Positions 1-9,402 of a stretch of 33,549 bases of DNA are shown here, piece by piece (positions within the stretch are counted from its first letter, which is position 1; each line of letters begins with the position of its first letter). The DNA comes from Solimonas variicoloris DSM 15731 (GTDB taxonomy: Bacteria > Pseudomonadota > Gammaproteobacteria > Nevskiales > Nevskiaceae). The notes under the pieces were generated by a model, which searched no databases, was not told the origin of the DNA, and saw only the letters and a list, made by a program, of their open reading frames with translations. The DNA is taken from assembly GCF_000382285.1 (NCBI RefSeq), contig NZ_KB907952.1, positions 1-33,549 of the forward strand, in the 5' to 3' direction. A program made the translations under genes and the position numbers.

Positions 1-187
<187 letters not shown>

Positions 188-271
188 GTGTCTGATTGCA
201 CCTCTTGGTGGAAGCCGCGTCCCGGCCCGGCGCTGGCATCGCGCCGGCCCGCACGGCCCCCGCAACGAAAG

Positions 272-311
272 ACGCACGCCGCCGCAGCGAAGTGCCGGCG
301 GCGGCGTGCGT
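272..311 (-). terminator. Hairpin with short T-run after the TonB receptor gene
   Basis: A 14-bp perfect stem pairs 272-285 with 298-311 around a 12-nt loop. On the minus strand it is followed by TCTTTCG. It sits between the receptor stop and the start of the NUP gene at 187, so it could end the receptor transcript, but the T-run is short and termination may be partial. Confidence 0.5.
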
Positions 312-333
312 GCGAAGAAACCAGTTCCCGAGG

Positions 334-369
334 CGCGGCGTGATCGGCGCGGGCACCGATCACGCCGCG
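334..369 (-). terminator. Perfect 14-bp hairpin just after the receptor stop codon
   Basis: CGCGGCGTGATCGG at 334-347 pairs with its exact reverse complement at 356-369, leaving an 8-nt loop. It begins 5 bases beyond the receptor stop. There is no following T-run, so it may stabilise the 3' end of the mRNA or assist the second hairpin at 272-311. Confidence 0.45.
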
Positions 370-374
370 AACCT

Positions 375-2876
375 TCAGAACTTGTACGTCAGAGAAGCCG
401 TCCAGTTGCGCGGCACTTCCGGCAGCACGACCGACGAGCCGAACAGGTCCGGGAAGTTGGCGCGGAAGTACTTCTCGTTGGTCAGGTTCTTTCCTTGCAC
501 GCCGAGCTTCCAGCTCTTCGTCTCGTAGTTGATGCCGGCGTTGAGCAGCCTGTATGCCGGCAGCTTGACGGCCTGCGAGAAGCCCGAGTACGTCGAGTCG
601 ACCCAGGTCATGCCGACCGTGCCGGTCAGGCCGTCCAGAACCGTGCCGTCGAAGCTGTAGATCAGATACAGCGAGTAGATGTTCTCCGGCACGCCCTGCT
701 TGCGGCCATCCTTGGTCGGCACGATGCCCATCGCCACGCCGCCGAAGATGTCGGCGCCGGTCACGTACGGTTGCTGCGTGCTGGGATCGATGTCGGTCGG
801 CAGATCCCCCGCCCCGAGGAAGCTGAACTGCCCTCCGTTCTTGGCGGCGGTGAGGTTGTAGACCTCGGTCTTGCTGTAAGTGGCGGACAGCGCGATGTTG
901 TTGGTCACCACCGCGCGCAGCTCGGCTTCCCAGCCCTTGCCTTCGGTGGTGTTGTTGGTCACCGTGTTCTGCGCGCTGTAGTCGAGGCGCTGCTGCTTGT
1001 AGTTCGACACCGAAGCGTAGATCCGGTTGTCCCAGAAGCTGCCCTTCAGGCCGTACTCGGTCAGCGTCGAATCGGCGACGGCGGTGCCGGAAGCGATCAT
1101 GTCCGAGGGAATGTCGCCACCCTGATCCATCACCATCGTCGACTGCTTGGCGCGCGTGAAATACGGCGTCATGCCGACGACCGGAATGTCGTAGCTGATG
1201 CTCACGGACCACGAAACCGCATCGTCGGTATCCTGATGCTTGTCGTTGTCCGTGCAGTCCACGCCTTGCGTGCAGGTCGACTCCATGTCGATGGAGTCAT
1301 AACGGCCGCCGCCCGTGATGTGCAGGTCCTCGATGACCGTGAAGTCGGTCATCAGCGCGACGCCGAGATCGGTATAGCTGCCGACGTAATAGGCCGACCA
1401 CGGCTCGAGCGCCGAGTTGCGCGTCGACAGCGTACGACGATCGAAGGCCGAATCCGGCTTGGTGATGTCGCGGCGATCGAAGTACTCGTACGCGAAGTTG
1501 CTGCCGTGCTCGAAATCCTGATGGCGGACGGAGGGGCTGAACTGATAGGCGGCGCTGGCCCAGTCGCCGATATCGTGCTTGAACGAGAAGATCAGCTGAT
1601 CCTCGAAGACCCAGGTGTCCGCGGCCTGCGAGAAGCCGTAGACGTTCTCGTTGTTGTTCTTCAGCGACTCGTAGAACGACTTGTTGACCATCTTCAAGTT
1701 GTTGCCGAAGTCATGGATGACGTCGAAATACAGCGTCGCCACCTTGTCGGTCAGCTCGTCGTCCGGCGCGACCAGCACCTGGCTGCGGCGCAGCTTGGCG
1801 GTGCCGGGATTCTCGAGCTTCATGTTCGGGTGCGCTGCCAGCGCGGTCGCCCAGTCCTGGCCCGTCGAGCCGTACGGCATGAAGGCCGACAGATTGGCGG
1901 CGCCCGCTTCGTGCGCGGAGATCTGGCCGTCCAGATCGGTATCGATGGAAGCCGGACGTCCGGTGATGTAGGTCCCGTGGTTGATGAGGTCCTGCGTCAG
2001 ACGGTTCCAGCCGGCGACCTGATTGCCCTCGTACTCCTGATACATGCCGCCGAACTCGATGCGGGTCGATTCGGACAGATCGGTGTCGAACGAAGCCTGG
2101 TAGATGCTCTGGTCGGTCGACGTATTCTCGTAGTACGAACCCGAGTCTTCCGTTTCGGCGTACAGGTAGTAGCCGAAGTTCTTGCCGAACAGCTGGCCCG
2201 GGCCGCCAACCTCGCCGTGGATCACGTCCTTGTCCCAGCTGCCGCGCACCACGCCGAATTCGCCCGACGGCTTCTTCATGTACGCACCGTCCTGCGCCCG
2301 CGCCGACTTCGGCACGAAGTTCAGGTAACCGCCGATCTTCGACGGACCGTAGATCGGCGAGGCCGGGCCGCGCACGATGTCGATGCGATCCGAGGCGCCG
2401 ATCGGCTGCGGATAGTTGCCCGGGTTGTCGATGCGGCGCACGCCGCGGAAATAGTTCTCGCCCGGCGTGCCGCGCACGTCGAGCGAACCGGCGACGCCGA
2501 AGAACGACTGCGTGAACGAGCCGGGCGTCAGCGCGACCATGTCGTCGAGTTCGGTGATGTTGAACTTCGTCAGCATTTCGTTGCTGATCGAGGTGATCGA
2601 ACGCGGCGTGTCCTTGATGCTCTTGTCGAAGCCGAACACCGAGTTGTTGTCCTCGTTCGGCAGAATGTTCACCTCACGGTTGACGCGCGCCTTGACGACA
2701 ACCGTTTCGATATTGTCACCCGCCGCTTCGGGAGCCGCATCGGCTGCCGCCACCTCGGCCGGTGCGCTGGCCTGCGCGAGTTCCTGCGCGGATGCCAGCG
2801 TCGGCAGCGCGAAGCCGCCACCCAAAGCCATCAGCGCGATCGCGCGCATCTTGAAAGCCGGTACTGCACGTTTCAT
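375..2876 (-). CDS. TonB-dependent outer-membrane receptor, probably for purine compounds
   Basis: An 833-residue TonB-dependent receptor. I start it at ATG 2876, preceded by GGGAG at 8 bases; upstream in-frame codons have no signal peptide. Residues 1-30 are a Sec signal ending LPTLASA before QELA. ETVVVKA at about 57-63 is a TonB-box-like segment. The plug domain follows (about 75-195, with DTPRSITSIS, FRGVRR, DRIDIVRGPASPIYG), then a long beta-barrel ending in the aromatic signature LTYKF. C535 and C541 may bridge in an outer loop. Family knowledge: such receptors use the proton motive force through TonB-ExbBD to import scarce ligands. Placement in a purine cluster and the sigma-54 promoter upstream suggest purines, nucleosides or urate, although the plug resembles siderophore-type receptors. 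Substrate is inference. Confidence 0.9.
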   Translation of the reverse strand: MKRAVPAFKMRAIALMALGGGFALPTLASAQELAQASAPAEVAAADAAPEAAGDNIETVVVKARVNREVNILPNEDNNSVFGFDKSIKDTPRSITSISNEMLTKFNITELDDMVALTPGSFTQSFFGVAGSLDVRGTPGENYFRGVRRIDNPGNYPQPIGASDRIDIVRGPASPIYGPSKIGGYLNFVPKSARAQDGAYMKKPSGEFGVVRGSWDKDVIHGEVGGPGQLFGKNFGYYLYAETEDSGSYYENTSTDQSIYQASFDTDLSESTRIEFGGMYQEYEGNQVAGWNRLTQDLINHGTYITGRPASIDTDLDGQISAHEAGAANLSAFMPYGSTGQDWATALAAHPNMKLENPGTAKLRRSQVLVAPDDELTDKVATLYFDVIHDFGNNLKMVNKSFYESLKNNNENVYGFSQAADTWVFEDQLIFSFKHDIGDWASAAYQFSPSVRHQDFEHGSNFAYEYFDRRDITKPDSAFDRRTLSTRNSALEPWSAYYVGSYTDLGVALMTDFTVIEDLHITGGGRYDSIDMESTCTQGVDCTDNDKHQDTDDAVSWSVSISYDIPVVGMTPYFTRAKQSTMVMDQGGDIPSDMIASGTAVADSTLTEYGLKGSFWDNRIYASVSNYKQQRLDYSAQNTVTNNTTEGKGWEAELRAVVTNNIALSATYSKTEVYNLTAAKNGGQFSFLGAGDLPTDIDPSTQQPYVTGADIFGGVAMGIVPTKDGRKQGVPENIYSLYLIYSFDGTVLDGLTGTVGMTWVDSTYSGFSQAVKLPAYRLLNAGINYETKSWKLGVQGKNLTNEKYFRANFPDLFGSSVVLPEVPRNWTASLTYKF

Positions 2877-3054
2877 TACACCACTCCCAATTGCGTATGT
2901 CGGATCCAGAGAGCCCACCGCGGCATCCGCATCTGACGATGCGGTCTGCCACGCGAAGCGCCGGGCATCGAAGCGCGTCTGCTTGCGCGTCCCTTCGTTC
3001 GCTGCGCCGCGCGGCGGACCGCGCGCGCTCCAGCTCCGGAAGATCAGGACGCCG

Positions 3055-3086
3055 CTGTATGCAGTTCAAAAAGACATTGCATACAG
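3055..3086. promoter_or_regulatory. Paired TTGTATGCAA-like operator just downstream of the receptor promoter
   Basis: CTGTATGCAG (3055-3064) and TTGCATACAG (3077-3086) form an inverted pair with centres 22 bp apart. They lie at roughly +8 to +39 of the predicted sigma-54 start site, a position that suits a repressor. The sequence resembles operators of FadR/FCD-type GntR regulators, and a GntR protein is encoded at 13358-14104. The assignment is inference. Confidence 0.5.
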
Positions 3087-3104
3087 ACTCGGGACTGACG
3101 TTCC

Positions 3105-3119
3105 GCAAAGGTCGTGCCA
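3105..3119 (-). promoter_or_regulatory. Sigma-54 (RpoN) promoter for the TonB receptor
   Basis: The minus strand reads TGGCACG-ACCT-TTGC, a full match to the -24/-12 consensus with the right GG to GC spacing. Transcription would start near 3093, about 217 nt ahead of the receptor start codon. The upstream palindromes at 3255-3288 are at about -162 to -195, a usual distance for an activator of sigma-54 polymerase. Confidence 0.75.
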
Positions 3120-3254
3120 TGGAAAAGTTCAGCGCTGGATGCGGGAAATCCCGCGATGAAAGGCGCTTGCGGGGCGCATGAAGCGCGCATCGAGGCTCGA
3201 TGGTGTTCGAGCACGGAGCAGGTGCGATGCTTTTTGGCGCGCATGCCCCGACTT

Positions 3255-3288
3255 ATTGCATGCAATCTGCACACGGATTGTGTGCGAT
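3255..3288. promoter_or_regulatory. Tandem palindromic enhancer-like sites
   Basis: ATTGCATGCAAT (3255-3266) is a perfect 12-bp palindrome, followed by ATTGTGTGCGAT (3277-3288) with its centre 22 bp away. GCACAC/GTGTGC (3269-3274 and 3280-3285) forms a second, overlapping inverted repeat. The same arrangement occurs at 25543-25599. Spacing of two helical turns upstream of a sigma-54 promoter suggests the binding site of a bacterial enhancer-binding protein. It does not match the NtrC consensus TGCACC-N5-GGTGCA. Confidence 0.6.
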
Positions 3289-3344
3289 CAGGAATCCTGT
3301 CCTGTCGCCGTCCGCGCGCCGCGACCTCTGCCGGCACGCATCAG

Positions 3345-3380
3345 AAAAAAGGCGCGCCCCGCGGTGAGGCGGAGCGCGCC
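3345..3380 (-). terminator. Intrinsic terminator of the exported nucleoside-enzyme operon
   Basis: On the minus strand GGCGCGC (3380-3374) pairs with GCGCGCC (3357-3351), with further pairing of 3369-3372 to 3359-3362, and the hairpin is followed by six T (3350-3345). It begins 25 bases beyond the stop codon of the nucleoside hydrolase gene. It is the clearest Rho-independent terminator in the window. Confidence 0.9.
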
Positions 3381-3404
3381 GGATTCAGGCAGCCGCGGGC
3401 CGTG

Positions 3405-4553
3405 TCAGTGCGCCGAAGACGGCAGCGGACGCGTCATCAGTTCGACCATGAGCCGTTCGAGGCGCGGCACGTCGACCTCGCGCACCACGGTCTCGATGCG
3501 CTCGCCGACGCCGGGCTGGTAGTGCGGTGCCCACGACAGCGTGTCGCCGTAGCCGGGCCCGAACTGGGTGTTGACGTCGATGTAGAGTTCGTCGGCGGCG
3601 GCGATCAGCGATGGATCGAGCCAGACGGCGGCGGCGATCTCGTCCCACAGCGGAAAGCCGAGCTCCTTGCGGGCCTTGAGCTGGCGCGCCAGCACCGTGT
3701 CGCGCGCCGTCATGCGCCGCATCAGATCCGCTGACAGCTCGGTCGCGGTCGACGGATCGACCGGCACCATGACGATCTTCCGCCACGGCGCGCGCAGGGC
3801 GATGCGCGCCGCTTCCGGGTCCCAGCGGAAATTGAACTCGCGGCGCGGCGTGTTGACGAATTCGCGCGCGAACTGTCGCGCCGACACGGTGTCGAGCCGG
3901 CGCTGCGGATTGAGGCTGCCGCCCATGTAGACGAGTTCCTTGGCGAGCGCGGCGAACTGCGGATCGCGCTGCTGCGCGAGCGCGATGTTGGTCATCGGCC
4001 CGGTCGCGACGATGCTGACCTGGCCCGGAAACTCGCGCACCTTGCGCACCAGGAAGTCGACCGCGTTCTCTGCCGAGGCCTTGATCGCCGGCATGCCCTC
4101 GGCGAGCGGCGGCACGACGTCGGGCGCGTGGTAGTTCGGCGCCGTCTGCACGGTGTCCTCGACCCAGCGCTTCATCCATGCGCCCTTCCAGATCAGCTTG
4201 CCGTACAGCGCTTCCCAGCGCTCGGTCTCGGTCTCGGTATTGAGCAGCGGCAGCTCGGCGCCGGCCATGACCGGAATGTCGGCACGACCGACGATCTCCA
4301 GCATGCGCAGCATGTGCGCGACATTCTCGTCGCGCCAGGTCGAGCCGCTGACGATGGTGACGCCGAGCACCTCGACGTCCGGCGCCAGCACCGCCATGAA
4401 CTGCGCGAGGCCCAGACTCGGCACGTCGTCATCGAGGATCACCAGGCGCTTGCCGGCGGCCTGCGCCTGCACGGCGAACGCGAGCAGGCCGAGCGCCAGC
4501 CAGCGCAACAGGCCGAAGCGGCGGGACATCGGCAAGGTTCGCATCGGGGACAT
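3405..4553 (-). CDS. Exported nucleoside hydrolase-like protein with altered metal motif
   Basis: A 382-residue protein of the inosine-uridine nucleoside hydrolase family, which cleaves nucleosides to base and ribose. Start ATG 4553, with GGAG 10 bases before it. Residues 1-33 form a Sec signal ending AVQAQA. Family marks: GVTIVSGS near 65, ATGPMTNIAL (183-192), NFRWDPEAA (241-249) and PLWDE with D304, the usual late metal ligand. The N-terminal calcium loop, normally DxDPGxDDA, reads DDDVPSLGLA (41-50), so the two adjacent Asp are Leu and Gly. Activity may therefore be changed or lost. It is last in an operon of exported nucleoside enzymes and is followed by a strong terminator. The fold is clear; catalysis is uncertain. 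Confidence 0.85.
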   Translation of the reverse strand: MSPMRTLPMSRRFGLLRWLALGLLAFAVQAQAAGKRLVILDDDVPSLGLAQFMAVLAPDVEVLGVTIVSGSTWRDENVAHMLRMLEIVGRADIPVMAGAELPLLNTETETERWEALYGKLIWKGAWMKRWVEDTVQTAPNYHAPDVVPPLAEGMPAIKASAENAVDFLVRKVREFPGQVSIVATGPMTNIALAQQRDPQFAALAKELVYMGGSLNPQRRLDTVSARQFAREFVNTPRREFNFRWDPEAARIALRAPWRKIVMVPVDPSTATELSADLMRRMTARDTVLARQLKARKELGFPLWDEIAAAVWLDPSLIAAADELYIDVNTQFGPGYGDTLSWAPHYQPGVGERIETVVREVDVPRLERLMVELMTRPLPSSAH

Positions 4554-4576
4554 ATCGTCGTTTCTCCGTCCGGGGC

Positions 4577-6136
4577 TCAGAGTCGCTGCTGCAGCACGCG
4601 GGCCTCGAACGAGGCCGAGTCGAGTTCGTGCTGCCATTGCAGCCGCGCCTTGTCGCTGCGCTTGAGCCAATCGGCGCAGCCGGCGTCGGCCTTCAGCGCC
4701 GCGAGGCTCGCCGCGCAGACCGCGACCGGCGTGCGGCCGTCGGCCTGCCACAGGCTGTCGCCGGCGATGAACGCATGGCTCAGGCCGTTGCGCGCGATCT
4801 GCTTGAGCGTCGGGTAGTCGAGCCCCTGCTCCTGCGCGGCGCGGATGTATTCCCAGGTCATGTCGCTGCGCGACACGCCCTCGTCGTCGGTCGACAGCAC
4901 GACCGGCACGCCGGCGGCGAGATACAGCGGCAGCGGATGGTCGCGCCCTTTCACGCCGAGGATCACGTCGTTGCTCGTCAGGTTGATCTCGACGGCGATG
5001 CGGTCGCGCGCCATCGCCGCGAGCAGCTTCGGCGCGTCTGCCTCGTAGGCGATGTCGACGCCGTGACCGATGCGCAGCGCGCCGGCGATCACCGCGTCGC
5101 GGATGTGGAAGCCGAGATCCGCCGGCGGCACCAGGCCCATGGTCAGCTCGCCGGCGTGCAGCGTCTTCTTCACCTGCGGCGCGCGCGCGCTGAAGAAGCG
5201 GAACATGTCCATGTGCACGCCGTAGTCGGCGAGCGCGGTCGGGTTGTCTTCCGGATCGACGATGTTGATGCCGACGAAGCGCGGATCGGCCTGCACCAGC
5301 GCGTAGCCGAGCGCCATCTCGGCGAATGCGAACGGCTGCGGCATCGCGCGGTCGACGTAGGCCAGATAGCGGAACTGCACGGCGCAGGCGGCATCGGCCT
5401 GCGCCGTGCCGCAGCGCAGGCGCTCGCGGATCACGGCGTCGGCGGCGTCGAACTCGGCACGCGCCTCGGCGACCAGCTTCGGCAGCTCGGCCTCGATCTG
5501 CTTGTAGTTCTCCGCATAGTCACCGGCCTGCCACGGCTTCTTCGTCGCGCGCGGCGCGAAGCTATAGGCATTGCTCGGGTTGACCATGATCTCGACGTAG
5601 CCGACGCGGTCGTGGGCGGCGAGCTTCAGCGTCTCGACGACGGTGTCGCCGAGCCGCGTCGCGGCCAGCGGCATGAACTTGCCGAACACCGAGAAGAAGC
5701 GGTCGTGCCCGCTCGCGAAACCGACGCCGGGCACGAAGTTGCGCATCGACAGCGCATCGACGACCTGTTCGTAAAGCGCCGGATCGCGCGTCGCCAGGCC
5801 GCGCGCCGGCGCCTCGCCGGCCTTGCACGGCGGCGCGACCAGGCCCTTGTCGGCGAGCTTCACGCAGTAACCGTCTTCGTCGGCCCAGCGCAGGTAATCC
5901 TCGGCGTAGACGCTGCCGACCAGGTGGTTGTGCAGATCGCCGCCCTTGGGCATCTGCTGCAGGAACGCGCGCAGCCTTGCGCTCTGGCCGACCAGCGTCT
6001 GGAACTGCGCGGCGACACGCTGCTCGCGGCGCGCGTCGTCGTAGGCAGCCTGCGCGGTGCAGGCGGCGGTGCCGAGCAGCGCCGCGGCGGCGAGCGCGGC
6101 GCAGCGCCGAAAACGGGAGCGGGAACGAGTCTTCAT
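4577..6136 (-). CDS. Exported ADGF/ADA2-type adenosine deaminase
   Basis: A 519-residue metal-dependent deaminase of the secreted ADGF-like branch of the adenosine deaminase family, converting adenosine (or deoxyadenosine) to inosine outside the cytoplasm. Start ATG 6136 with GAGG upstream. The N-terminus is basic, then hydrophobic, ending TAQA before AYDD; a nearby Cys does not have a full lipobox. Catalytic marks are all present: GGDLHNH with H69 and H71, LHAGE with H327 and E330, GHG with H358, and STDDE with D417 and D418. The long N-terminal extension and length over 500 residues fit ADGF rather than cytosolic Add. It lies 9 bases after a NUP gene and 23 bases before the nucleoside hydrolase, so inosine made here could be cleaved by a neighbour. 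Confidence 0.88.
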   Translation of the reverse strand: MKTRSRSRFRRCAALAAAALLGTAACTAQAAYDDARREQRVAAQFQTLVGQSARLRAFLQQMPKGGDLHNHLVGSVYAEDYLRWADEDGYCVKLADKGLVAPPCKAGEAPARGLATRDPALYEQVVDALSMRNFVPGVGFASGHDRFFSVFGKFMPLAATRLGDTVVETLKLAAHDRVGYVEIMVNPSNAYSFAPRATKKPWQAGDYAENYKQIEAELPKLVAEARAEFDAADAVIRERLRCGTAQADAACAVQFRYLAYVDRAMPQPFAFAEMALGYALVQADPRFVGINIVDPEDNPTALADYGVHMDMFRFFSARAPQVKKTLHAGELTMGLVPPADLGFHIRDAVIAGALRIGHGVDIAYEADAPKLLAAMARDRIAVEINLTSNDVILGVKGRDHPLPLYLAAGVPVVLSTDDEGVSRSDMTWEYIRAAQEQGLDYPTLKQIARNGLSHAFIAGDSLWQADGRTPVAVCAASLAALKADAGCADWLKRSDKARLQWQHELDSASFEARVLQQRL

Positions 6137-6145
6137 GATCGGGCC

Positions 6146-7246
6146 TCAATCCTTGTTCTTCGCCGGCGCGCTGCCCGGCACCGTGTTCTCGTAGCGATCC
6201 CAGTGCGCGAGGATCTCGCGGATCACCGGCACGCCGACGCGATAGTTCGCCTCATACGCGGCGAGCTGGCCCGGCGCCTCGTCGCCGATGGTGGCCAGCG
6301 GATCGACGCCCGGCGGCGGCATCGACGGATTGCTCGCCGTGCGCAGCACCAGCACGCGCTGCGGATCGACGTAACCGAGCTTGCCGAACTCGGCCATCAT
6401 CCGCGCCGCGTCCTGGCTCTCCATGTTGGTCATCACGAACTGGCCCTGGCCGTGCGTCCACAGCTTGACCCAGTCCTCGGCCCAGTGCGTGCGCGCCGGC
6501 CCGTGCCAGTAGCGCCTGGCGCCGAGCGTTTCGCCGAGCAGCACGAATGGCGGCTTCTGCGCGTTCGGATAACCCTTCCAGGCCTTGCGCTGCCCGGCGA
6601 GCGCCGGCGTGTCCGGAATCTTCACCGTACGCGTCAGTGCGTAGGCCCACTGCGTCAGCGCCGGATTCATGCGGTAGGCCATGCCCAGATCGTCGGCGGA
6701 TTCGGCTTCGCCGAAGCTGTTCGGATCGCTCGGCAGCGCGTTCGGTTTCAGCGCGCCGATCGCGAACAGGCCGTAAGGCCAGTCGGCCGGAATCTCGCGA
6801 TCGTCGAACTCGCGCAGCTCGTCGCCGTTGACGACCCAGCGCGCCCACGCGGCGCTGCCGACCGACGCGACGTTCGGGTCGGCGCCGGAGATGCCGGTGA
6901 ACAGCCAGTAGGTGCGGGTCAGGTCGAAGCGCGGATCGAGCACGAAGGCGTCGAGATCGCGCAGCAGCAGGCCGTAGAGACCGTCGGCGTTGCGGCGGAT
7001 GCCGCGCGTCGCGCCGCGCACGTCGCCGATCGTTTCGTCGAGATGCTCGCGCTCGACCCACAGCTGGTATTCGCCGGGCTTGTCGCCGCGATCCTGGCCG
7101 TTCTCGAAATTGGCGACGACGACCATGCGCACGGCGATGCGCGCGGCGGGCTGCGCCGGCGGCGGCAGCGGCGGTTCGGCAGCCGCGGCGGTGACGCTGG
7201 CGCCGAGCAGCAGCGCCGCGCGAACGGAACGGGATGAAATTCGCAT
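6146..7246 (-). CDS. NUP-family exported protein (annotated by family as purine nucleoside permease), copy 1
   Basis: A 366-residue NUP-family protein. Start ATG 7246 with GGAG 9 bases upstream. A Sec signal (about residues 1-23, ending TAAAAE) is followed by a Pro-rich linker and a soluble domain with no further membrane segment. Family marks shared with the other two copies: VVVANFENGQD, DPRFDLTRTYWLF, GSAAWARWVVNGD, YWHG, VLVLRTASN and MPPPG. FVMTNMESQDAA resembles the Met-Glu ribose-binding motif of nucleoside phosphorylases. The name permease comes from a fungal homologue; an exported protein without transmembrane helices is more likely a nucleoside-binding or nucleoside-cleaving protein. 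It sits between genes for an alpha/beta hydrolase and an adenosine deaminase. Its exact reaction is unknown. Confidence 0.8.
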   Translation of the reverse strand: MRISSRSVRAALLLGASVTAAAAEPPLPPPAQPAARIAVRMVVVANFENGQDRGDKPGEYQLWVEREHLDETIGDVRGATRGIRRNADGLYGLLLRDLDAFVLDPRFDLTRTYWLFTGISGADPNVASVGSAAWARWVVNGDELREFDDREIPADWPYGLFAIGALKPNALPSDPNSFGEAESADDLGMAYRMNPALTQWAYALTRTVKIPDTPALAGQRKAWKGYPNAQKPPFVLLGETLGARRYWHGPARTHWAEDWVKLWTHGQGQFVMTNMESQDAARMMAEFGKLGYVDPQRVLVLRTASNPSMPPPGVDPLATIGDEAPGQLAAYEANYRVGVPVIREILAHWDRYENTVPGSAPAKNKD

Positions 7247-7299
7247 CGGTTTCTCCGGTCGTGGGACTCGACTTCGAACGGCGGCAGGCGCAGCGCCGC

Positions 7300-9359
<2,060 letters not shown>

Positions 9360-9376
9360 GTGCCGCGACCCCCGGC

Positions 9377-9402
9377 GCGCCGCGGCTTTCACGCCGCGGC
9401 GC
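9377..9402. terminator. Hairpin between convergent adenine deaminase and M20 genes
   Basis: A 10-bp stem (9377-9386 with 9393-9402) with a 6-nt loop lies 18 bases after the adenine deaminase stop and overlaps the 3' end of the M20 gene. No T-run follows on either strand, so it may act as a bidirectional mRNA-end structure rather than a strong intrinsic terminator. Confidence 0.45.

Larger units (their letters stand above)
2877..3404. other. 528-bp gene-free region upstream of the TonB receptor
   Basis: No convincing gene lies here. Going upstream from the receptor it holds paired TTGTATGCA-like sites (3055-3086), a sigma-54 promoter (3105-3119), a small inverted repeat GCGGGA/TCCCGC (3141-3154), an inverted repeat CATCGAG-G-CTCGATG (3188-3202), a tandem ATTGCATGCAAT-type element (3255-3288) and the terminator of the nucleoside hydrolase operon (3345-3380). 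The predicted transcript has a leader of roughly 217 nt, for which I see no recognisable riboswitch. Confidence 0.7.

Noticed and set aside
188-271. A sigma-54 promoter for the NUP-cupin_5-permease operon
   Set aside because: The nearest candidates lack the GG dinucleotide or have GG to GC spacing one base short, so none is acceptable.
375-2876. A siderophore receptor unrelated to purines
   Set aside because: The plug does resemble siderophore-type receptors, but no iron genes or Fur-like site are seen and the upstream region shares its control elements with the purine operons. Substrate remains unproved.
3269-3285. GCACAC-N5-GTGTGC as an NtrC site
   Set aside because: The length fits, but the bases are out of register with TGCACC-N5-GGTGCA; I treat it as part of the tandem palindrome element instead.
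4628-7237. An 869-codon open frame on the plus strand opposite the adenosine deaminase and NUP genes
   Set aside because: It spans two well-supported minus-strand genes, has no domain likeness and no SD; a shadow frame. The same applies to the long frames at 8258-10846, 10768-12516, 14551-15951, 18231-20501, 21394-23664 and 29917-32511.
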